From Botrytis cinerea B05.10 (Eukaryota > Ascomycota > Leotiomycetes > Helotiales > Sclerotiniaceae), in contig NC_037319.1 in NCBI RefSeq assembly GCF_000143535.2, positions 1,922,001-1,986,000 on the forward strand: a stretch of 64,000 bases of DNA. Reading direction: 5' to 3'. The notes below the pieces were generated by a model, which was given only the letters and a program-made list of their open reading frames with translations, ran no database searches and was not told the origin of the DNA. The translations under genes and the position numbers were made by a program. Position 1 is the stretch's first letter. The number at the start of each line of letters is the position of its first letter. This document shows positions 56,843 to 64,000 of the stretch, piece by piece.

Positions 56843-57347
56843 TCAATTGATTCTCTTTTGGCGACGCTTCTTCAGAGTGATCAATTCTAGTCGCATTCTT
56901 TCTCTATCGTATCTGCCATCGCCATCGCCATTGGGTGTCATTCTGACTTTGAACCTGACATGTTCTGACACAAGGCATTCAATATCCTCAACCAAAGGAA
57001 ACAAAACGATCGTCCGCGAACAGCCGATTCTAGCCGCCAGATTGACAACTGCCAGATAAGAAAAGAGGATAGAGAATGATACAGCAGAGGATAGACACAG
57101 ACACCAAGGAGGCAAGGGAATGCGATGTTGAAGCTCATCGTCGCGCATACTGATGGGAGGGATCAAGAAGAGTGAAATAGAGAAGAAAGGTACCAGTGGT
57201 AAGCGTGGTGGAATGAAGACGACGATTGATTTGGTCAAGTGTACTCGGATCGATTGGACAACAATGATTAGGATGGACTTTCCCAATTGAATTTGGTAAT
57301 AGATGGATGTTGACTTTCACGTTGATGTTATCTTGTGCATTCCCCAA
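56843..57347 (-). CDS. Unresolved minus-strand candidate gene, at least two exons
   Basis: One joint reads well. An exon ending at a GTACCT donor (LDQINRRLHSTTLTT) is followed after a CTGGCAG acceptor by VVNLAARIGCSRTIVLFPLV and then EDIECLVSEHVRFKVRMTPN. It ends KKRRQKRIN with a TGA at 56843. A second acceptor in the same intron (CCCATCAG) plus another donor would add a 15-residue microexon, so the splicing is ambiguous. No in-frame ATG is present before the first exon, because a stop lies just upstream. A further 5' exon is needed or the gene is broken. I do not recognise the family. Confidence 0.3.
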
Positions 57348-57550
57348 TCAAAATGGTGGTCTTTGACCCTTAAAAAGCTTAAATGGGTTGATATCGGGTT
57401 GCGTTGTTGGCTGACTCGCCACGCCTCTATGAGGAAAAAATGCTGCTTGATAGATGTTGGATTTGGCCTTCATTGGAAGCTAATCAGTAGGGACGGTAAG
57501 GAGATGGCAAATTTGTAAAAGACGAGGTGAATAAGTAGAACATGCTACTG

Positions 57551-57590
57551 AGTCCTGAGTCCCAAGTCCCAAGTCCCAAGTCCCAAGTCC
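57551..57590. repeat. (GTCCCAA)n tandem repeat
   Basis: About five GTCCCAA heptamers lie upstream of the GABA transaminase gene. Non-coding. Confidence 0.85.
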
Positions 57591-57887
57591 TACGCTACAT
57601 ATACTTGTCGTCGTCGGAGCTCTCTTCGTTGTCGCCTGCAGAGCGTAACACACACTCTGTACTCATTGAAGTTAGTCAAACCTGGAATCTAACAAATGGC
57701 TATCAAGCCAATCACTGCCATCCCATCAATTCACTTACTCTTCTGTTATGTAATTTCAATCGACACACGCATATGAGCCACCACTGGGGATCTCCCTCCT
57801 GGGCCTCCTCCCTCGAGCCCCTCTTTCCAATCCTTACAATCCCCGGTTTTAGTTACAGTTTCACGTCACGAATCACTCACAAATCAC

Positions 57888-57907
57888 GATAAGTCGGATA
57901 AGATAAG
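57888..57907 (+). promoter_or_regulatory. Three GATAAG (AreA/GATA-factor) sites in 20 nt
   Basis: GATAAG occurs at 57888-57893, 57897-57902 and 57902-57907, the last two sharing a G. They end about 245 nt before the GABA transaminase ATG. Fungal GATA factors of the AreA/Nit2 class bind HGATAR and favour closely spaced pairs, and they activate nitrogen-scavenging genes including GABA catabolism. Nitrogen regulation here is therefore a well-founded inference. Confidence 0.65.
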
Positions 57908-58152
57908 TCCAGCAAGGTTAGCAAGGTCATAAAACAAACCGAAATTCATTCTCGACCCCACTCACTTGCATCTGCGAGGAGAGTAGAGAGAGAGAGAGAG
58001 CGAGCGAGCGAGCTAGGTAAGAAATACTACAAAAGATATAAATCTCCTTCTCTGCCTCTTATTCTCTATTCCCTCTCCTCCCCTTCTTCTTTCTACTTCT
58101 TGTTCTTCTTCCCTCTCACCCATCTCCCCTCTTTCTCCACATCGCCCAAACA

Positions 58153-59696
58153 ATGGCTTCCCTAAGAGCTGCCGCCCAATTGCCTCCAATGGCTTCAAAG
58201 GCCCTTCCACGAGCTGTACGAACATACGCCACTACAAGTGTCAAACCGTTCTTCACTGGCGAACCAGAGAAACCACATGTCAAGACTGCCATTCCAGGCC
58301 CAGAATCCCAAAAGGCAATTGCGGAATTGGACAAAGTGTTTGATACTAGAAGTTTGAACATGCTCGCCAATTACCAAAAGAGTTTGGGTAACTACATTTC
58401 GGATCCAGATGGAAATGTTTTGTTGGATGTGTATGTTATCATTCCCTCTTTTCCTGATTTACCACGATATACTGATATCGGAACAATAGTTATGCACAAA
58501 TTGCTTCCATCCCAGTTGGTTACAGCAATCCTCATCTCCTCAAAGCCGCACAATCCGAACAAATGGCATCTGCCATCATTAACCGTCCTGCCCTTGGCAA
58601 TTTCCCTTCGCACGATTGGGCCGAAATTATTAAGACTGGTATCTTGAAGGTAGCACCAAAGGGTCTCGATCAGGTGTTCACTGCCATGGCAGGTTCAGAT
58701 GCCAATGAGACTGCATACAAGGCTGCATTTATGTATCGCCGACAACAAGAGCGTGGTGGTGCACATGTGGAATTCTCAGAGGAAGATATTGCTTCATCTA
58801 TGCTTAACCAAGCACCTGGTGCTCCTCAATTATCCATCATGTCTTTCAAGACTGCCTTCCATGGACGTCTTTTCGGTTCCCTTTCCACCACTCGCAGTAA
58901 GCCAATCCACAAGCTCGATATTCCTGCTTTCGACTGGCCACAAGCTACCTTCCCTCTTCTCAAATACCCACTCGAGGATCACGTCGTGGAGAACCAGAAG
59001 ATCGAGGAAGAAGCTCTTGCCGATGTTGAACGTATCATCACCACTCACCACCTCCCACCTTGTGCCGTCATAGTCGAACCCATTCAATCCGAAGGAGGAG
59101 ACAACCATGCCTCACCCGCCTTCTTCCGCGGTCTCAGAGCGCTCACTAAGAAACACAACGTCCTTCTCATCGTCGACGAAGTTCAAACAGGTGTAGGCGC
59201 CACTGGTAAATTCTGGGCCCACGAACATTGGAACCTCGACACTCCTCCCGACATGGTCACCTTCTCCAAGAAGGCCCAAACCGCCGGTTACTACTTCGGA
59301 AACCCCGAGCTCCGTCCCAACAAACCATACCGTCAATTCAACACCTGGATGGGAGACCCAGCTCGTGCTATCCTCTTCCGTGCCATCATTGAGGAAATTG
59401 AGCGTTTGGATTTGGTCAACAACACCGCCAAGGTGGGAGATTATCTTTACGGAGAGCTCGAACGTCTTGCCAAGCAATATCCTGGAGAAATCCAAAACTT
59501 GAGAGGTAAAGGACAAGGAACTTTCCTTGCCTTTGACAGCAACCGCAGAGATGAGGTCCTCAAGAAGGCCAAGGGCGTCGGTATCAACATCGGAGGTTCT
59601 GGCGAGCGAGCCGTTCGCCTCAGACCTATGTTGATTTTCCAAGAACACCACGCCAACATCTTGTTGGAAGGTCTTGAGAAGATTTTCAAGTCCTAG
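58153..59696 (+). CDS. 4-aminobutyrate (GABA) transaminase, 494 aa
   Basis: This PLP-dependent class III aminotransferase converts GABA and 2-oxoglutarate to succinic semialdehyde and glutamate in the GABA shunt. It corresponds to UGA1 of yeast and gatA of Aspergillus. Exons are 58153-58430 and 58490-59696, and the joint restores LLDVYAQIASIPVGYSNPHL. The N-terminus is a mitochondrial-type presequence (MASLRAAAQLPPMASKALPR then AVRTYA). Family landmarks are FTAMAGSDANETAYKAAFMY, SFKTAFHGRLFGSLSTTRSK, CAVIVEPIQSEGGDNHASPA, LLIVDEVQTGVGATGKFWAH (Asp for PLP near 316) and DMVTFSKKAQTAGYYF with the PLP lysine at about 351. Length and motifs are complete. The GATA-site triplet upstream fits nitrogen control. 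The identification is very secure; targeting is inferred from the presequence. Confidence 0.96.
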
Positions 59697-61190
59697 TTTT
59701 CCTCTAGGAGTGTCGCTGTCTCACTTTTCCCCCTTTGAAAGTGAGCACGTTAAGCGATAAAAGGAACGTTCCTTTCTCACGACATCGTTTTTGATTTTGA
59801 TTTTTTTTTTTAACCTCTTTTGATTTTTGATTTTTGGAATTTGGTTTTGCATTGGATACGGATTGATATGTAACTTAGCCTGGGTAAAATGTGCTTGGAG
59901 TTTTCAGGTTGGATCACCAACTGCGTTAATCGCGCGGTGAAGATGAGATGAAATGAGCACGCAGGTTTTTGCAGATGCATATGATCTAGATAGAATAGTA
60001 TGAGGATGAATACAGAGACATGACGAGGGGCGAAATTTCGTCCTCGCTCAATTCTTCTTGGGTGCAGTGTGGTGCGGGTTGATGTGAAAATGTTGTCGTG
60101 TATGTGATGTAACGTGATGTGAACAGTGAAATGAAAATGTGGCCAAGTGGTAAGTGGTAAGTGAATTTGACGGGGGAATTCGGGGGGAACTCGAAAGCAC
60201 ATTTATACCTGGGTATATCATGATTGTTTATAATGAGTGCCGATGATTAACATAGTTAGATAGTAGGGAGAGGGAATGTGGATGATAGGGATGACGATGT
60301 GAGTACCTATCTGAATGTATGCGAGCAAATACGAGGGAGGGCACGTCTAATTTTATGAGAAAACAATGATAGAACTAGCGATGAAAGATGGGTAGTATCA
60401 CAATACCAAATTAGATGCTGCGTACGGATATCGATATCACTAGCACAAAAAGCATTGGAATACTCCCCGATATGTACACAACAAATCCTAAACAGCATAG
60501 AAACATTCGAAATATTGTACATTCATTCGTTAACTATCTTACACGTAATGATCGTTCGTTCGTTCTTCATTATTCGCATTGTAGATTGGTGTTTCCTCCG
60601 CACCGTGGCATATTTGTTCGCTCTTAACCAAGCCTTTCCACTATTCTTCAGATTTCAGAGATTTCCAAAGCATATCTTCTCATTTCCCTTCGATATTTGT
60701 TTCCAATCCACAACCATAAATTTTAACGCCTACTTATGATGCAAAGAAATAAAGAACAGGCTTGGTGTATCACCGCGCGGCAGCAATTATTGTCAAATAA
60801 CAAAAACGAAGAGGAAAACAATTTCAACGCTGCCGCTCCAAATCCATTATAAACAAGGTATCGTAGCATAAAGAAGAGAAGAGAAAGGAAGAAAGGTTAT
60901 CGTTGGGATAAGTGGCATTGCATTTGATCGTGACGCATAGACAGGTGTTATATAACGAAAGGTATGACTTCGTTATGGGCATAAACTCTTAAAAGAGGCC
61001 GTTAATATGAATCATAGAATCGAGAACTATGTCGTAATTTGTCGAGTAAAAATTATTGAAAGAGGTAGATATAAACTGATATTTCTCGTGAAGGAAGTTT
61101 GGCATGTGTTGATATATGTAGGGTGGACGCTTAAAGATTGCTCATAATTGGCCAAGAGGTGTGACAGAGACCAATTCGAATGTCAGATCT
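59697..61190. other. Convergent 3' intergenic region
   Basis: This lies between the GABA transaminase gene (plus) and the small AT-hook gene (minus). It is A/T-rich with short frames on both strands and no supported gene. Confidence 0.55.
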
Positions 61191-62486
61191 TTAATTGTCC
61201 TTCGACTTTCCTACCATATCTGTGCCTTTGTATTGCATCTCCTGCTGTTCTTTATCATTTGCTTTACCGCTAGCATGCATTTGACGTCCTTCAATATGGC
61301 TCTGGGCGTTAGATTGCGTCCCGTGACTGTCCCGAGTAATTTGAGCCTCACCAGACTCCGGTTGGAATTGGGCTCTCATAGATTTATCAAATGTCTGCTG
61401 GATACCGAATCGTGGCGGTGTTCGAATTTGTTGCGGAAATTGGGCAGGGAGAATGGGGAAGCTGCCTTCGCCTGTCCTAGGGACCTTTACAAGAGTCAGC
61501 ACGCAGCAACTCACACACGTCCTTAATTCAACATACATTCGAAGACCTGGAGGTTGGTCGACCACGTCTCTTTCTACCGGAATCCATTTTGTCGCCAGTA
61601 GAATTGACTGCACTTGGCTCAGGCTTTTGAGCGAGGGTAACAATAGGCTCAGAAGACAAAATGCTTTCCAGGGTGATATCTCCGCCACTAGCAATGGGAG
61701 ACTCGATGGGCCCCTTAGAAGTTGCAAGTGAATCTATTCGTTCTCCACGCGCTATCTCTTCAGCTTGACGAATCTTGAGATCTGTCTTAGAAGGTCGACC
61801 ACGCTTTTTCGGTGTTTGGCCTGTAAATTGCGGGGAGAACGAGTTTGACGAGCCATTCGCAGCCGGCTTGGGCTGTATGTTGCGCTGAATAGAGGCAACA
61901 TCTAAATTTGGAGTTCGTCGCTTTCTAGAAGACTCGGCAGCTGCCAATTCAAGATCGGAAACAGACTTGCGTTTGTTCTGGAAACCAGGAGAGCCACTGG
62001 AAACTAATGAAGCGGAGGGTAGTTGCGGTGTTAGACTATTGTAAGTCCGACCAGCGATACTATCAAAAGTATGTATACAAGATGCCAAGTTTCGCCCTAA
62101 AATCTCCAGTCAACATTTTTCTTCTTCATTAATGTCTGTCGGCGCTTGAAAGTTGTTCGCATATGTGGCGCGGGGTTATGGGGTCTGAGAGTTGAAGATC
62201 AAGCTGGGGGTAAACGTGCTTGCTTACCTTGAGGAACCTGCATCAACATCCAATTTGGACTGACGTTACTTTCATTCAGGATTGCCAACAACTTTTCTGG
62301 CGGAATGGAGCTTGTCTTGATCACCTCTGCAAGGAGGAACCGCTATTACAACGACGATCGAAAGTCAGCATAAGGCGCTCTTGGCAATGATACGGATGCG
62401 AAGATTGCGTTGATCTCAGCTTCTAGTGATCATTTTGAATTCTCGCGCAAACATACCTGTTCTTGTTCTGTGAAAGGCAACTCCAT
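61191..62486 (-). CDS. Small AT-hook protein with a SANT-like N-terminus, 332 aa
   Basis: The four exons are 62486-62457 (30 nt), 62342-62228, 62096-61537 and 61484-61191, all in frame. The start MELPFTEQEQ followed by RFLLAEVIKTSSIPPEKLLA, NVSPNWMLMQVPQGRNLASC and IHTFDSI resembles the degenerate Myb/SANT-like heads of small fungal nuclear proteins (W...PxGR...C). A basic Ser-rich linker (SRKRRTP) follows. Two AT-hooks follow, PKKRGRPSKTDLK and RKRRGRPTSRSS, the second split from the Gln-rich tail by intron 3. The tail (FPILPAQFPQQIRTPPRFGI onward) is polar. A DNA-binding nuclear role is inferred from the hooks. The family has no name I can give. It is independent of the large AT-hook/Swi5 protein, sharing only the hook motif. 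Confidence 0.8.
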
Positions 62487-64000
62487 GATTGTTGCGAGGG
62501 GTGATGGTCAGGTATGAACAATGGTTGGAAAGCTATATGTTGATGATCGATGTGTAGTGCTATGTTCAATTGATGCCTCAAGAAGAATAAAAAAAGATGG
62601 TGTATTGAGCGAGTGAAAGTGCAAAAGAAAATTGACAAATAAGATAGATCCAGAAGTCATTTAATTAAGTGTTGGGCATTGAATACTATTGCGGTGGGAA
62701 CGAATCCTCCTTATTCACCTGTCTGAAAAGAGTGAGTGAGAGTGAGCAATGGAGAGAAATCGAACAGTTCCAAGGGTTGTAGATTGTGTAGCAAAATTAA
62801 TGTATAATTGGAAAATGAAAGGTAGAAAAGCGACGAGAGCGATAAGAGACCCGCGACCCGCGTATTTTGGAAGGAACCTTGAATAGAAGGAGCAGGTCGT
62901 TGAAGGAAGCGCGTGCAGAGAAAGAGGAGGCAAGAAAGGGCAAATTGTTTGGAGTTTGGAGTTTTGGGGGTTGTTTTTGGTTTGCAACCATGACAGCCAT
63001 CAACGAGACCGCCACACTTCACACAACGAGATGTACCTGTCTCTGTCTGTACGTGTGTGTATGTGCCGTGATGGATATGGGTATGGTACCGAACGGTCGT
63101 TGGCCGTAACAAGGTTAATAAAGGTTGATTTTACTTCAATTTCCGTTGAAGGAATCCAAGTAGATGTACGATGGATGAATGTAGACGAGAGTAGAGAGTG
63201 GAGAGTGGAGAGTGAGCTTAGACTTGACAGGAGAGAGTTGTTTAGCTAAGAAGATTTTGCATTCCTTTCTTCTCTCTTCCTTTCTGCTCTTTCATTTCCT
63301 GGTGGGTTTGGCTATCGTTCCTAGGTTGTTTTGGGAAGAAAATAAACAACATGGGAGTGGGAGGGGATCATGTTGTGCATATATGCAAGTCCCGTTTTCC
63401 TCTGCTTTGACTGGATGTATGGATACCAGCCAATGCGCTGTGCCGTGCAAGACGGATGTTGGGATGAAAAGAGGAGGAGAAGGAGAGGACAGAGGAGGGA
63501 TGCATGCTACACGTGAAGAAGAGGAGGGAGGAGGGAAGAGTGCAGAGTGCAGAGTGCAGAGTTCAACACGGAGTGAAGGTGGCTCGAAGGGTAGGAAGGC
63601 AGGAAGGTAGATGGGTTAAATGAGCAGATACCCTCCCACGTGCCTCTCATATATTATGATACATTCTGCTACATCGTATCTGGCGTGAGGTGAAGGGGGT
63701 CTGGAATCTGAAAATCGGAGAGTCTAAAGTGGCTGACGTCTAAAGTGGCTAAAGTGGCTAATTTCTCCGGAGCCCTTATCTATCTCTTTTGGATGGTCTG
63801 GTGGTCTGGTGGTCTGTTTTCTATACGATACCTACTCATCCATAGATAACTTCCCTCCTTTCTTCATCTTCGCCACAGTGTCCTGCATGCATGTCTGGAA
63901 GTCTTGTTTAATTCATCTCATCATGAAGGGACGAAGCACGAGGACGAGCATATCAGCTGGTATTACCTTTGCATGCTGCAGTCAATTCTTCCAAGATTGT
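62487..64000. other. Upstream region of the small AT-hook gene to the window edge
   Basis: No supported gene. It contains purine-rich tracts, an AGAGTGC tandem at about 63537-63562, a CACGTG near 63638, and repeated GTGGCTAA and GGTCTGGT units around 63725-63820. Confidence 0.5.

Larger units (their letters stand above)
57348..58152. other. Promoter region of the GABA transaminase gene
   Basis: It contains a CCCAAGT repeat at about 57551-57590, a triplet of GATAAG sites at 57888-57907, a GA/GAGC purine run at about 57985-58013 and a long pyrimidine tract just before the start codon. No supported gene. Confidence 0.6.

Noticed and set aside
59112..59651. 179-codon minus-strand frame inside GABA transaminase
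   Set aside because: It lies opposite strongly conserved aminotransferase coding sequence and has no motif of its own.

Overview
The window looks like nuclear chromosomal DNA of a filamentous ascomycete. Genes are split by short GT-AG introns (mostly 45-150 nt, many with CTAAC-type branch sites), reading frames are eukaryotic, and the recognisable proteins are fungal (ATP synthase delta, eIF6, Rad23, GABA transaminase, a Dal5-type permease). Protein character and the large repeat-filled intergenic spaces suggest a Leotiomycete such as Botrytis or Sclerotinia; that placement is inference. I saw no rRNA, tRNA, CRISPR array or intact transposon.

Layout. 1-0.9 kb: mitochondrial ATP synthase delta (minus, cut by the window edge). 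0.9-8.4 kb: a long gene-free, microsatellite-rich stretch leading into an acidic, proline/arginine-repeat protein (8399-10798, plus). 10.8-15.0 kb: gene-free, with a minisatellite. 15.0-21.3 kb: three plus-strand genes, a Dal5-type MFS permease, a salicylate-hydroxylase-type FAD monooxygenase and an NAD(P)-binding NmrA-like protein, which could form a small catabolic set. 22.1-26.9 kb: a 1577-residue minus-strand protein with 14 AT-hooks ending in a complete Swi5 recombination-mediator domain. 27.8-29.0 kb: eIF6 (minus). 30.4-31.1 kb: an unrecognised Cys-containing frame. 34.0-36.5 kb: an RGG, coiled-coil and proline-rich nuclear-type protein (minus). 37.7-39.3 kb: RAD23 (minus, seven exons). 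40.8-42.2 kb: a four-span membrane protein with a long Ser-rich tail (minus). 42.2-50.4 kb: gene-poor. 50.4-50.9 kb: a small Cys-rich three-exon candidate. 52.1-53.5 kb: a degenerate APH-fold kinase-like protein. 54.6-55.8 kb: a secretory, Cys-rich, Ser/Thr-rich single-span surface protein. 56.8-57.3 kb: an unresolved minus-strand candidate. 58.2-59.7 kb: mitochondrial-type GABA transaminase preceded by a tight GATA-site cluster. 61.2-62.5 kb: a second, smaller AT-hook protein (minus).

The standout is the AT-hook array joined to Swi5. In fission yeast, small Swi5 is recruited to chromatin by separate partners (Swi2, Sfr1). Here a regular DNA-binding array is continuous with Swi5, and a methionine at the exon junction could also give a free Swi5 of classical size. 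Other points of interest are the APH-fold protein lacking its catalytic motifs, the three-gene cluster, the GATA triplet before GABA transaminase, and the small Cys-rich gene with a duplicated exon junction. Exon boundaries were read by eye from splice sites and frame; most are firm where a known family fixes the reading, and uncertain cases are marked.
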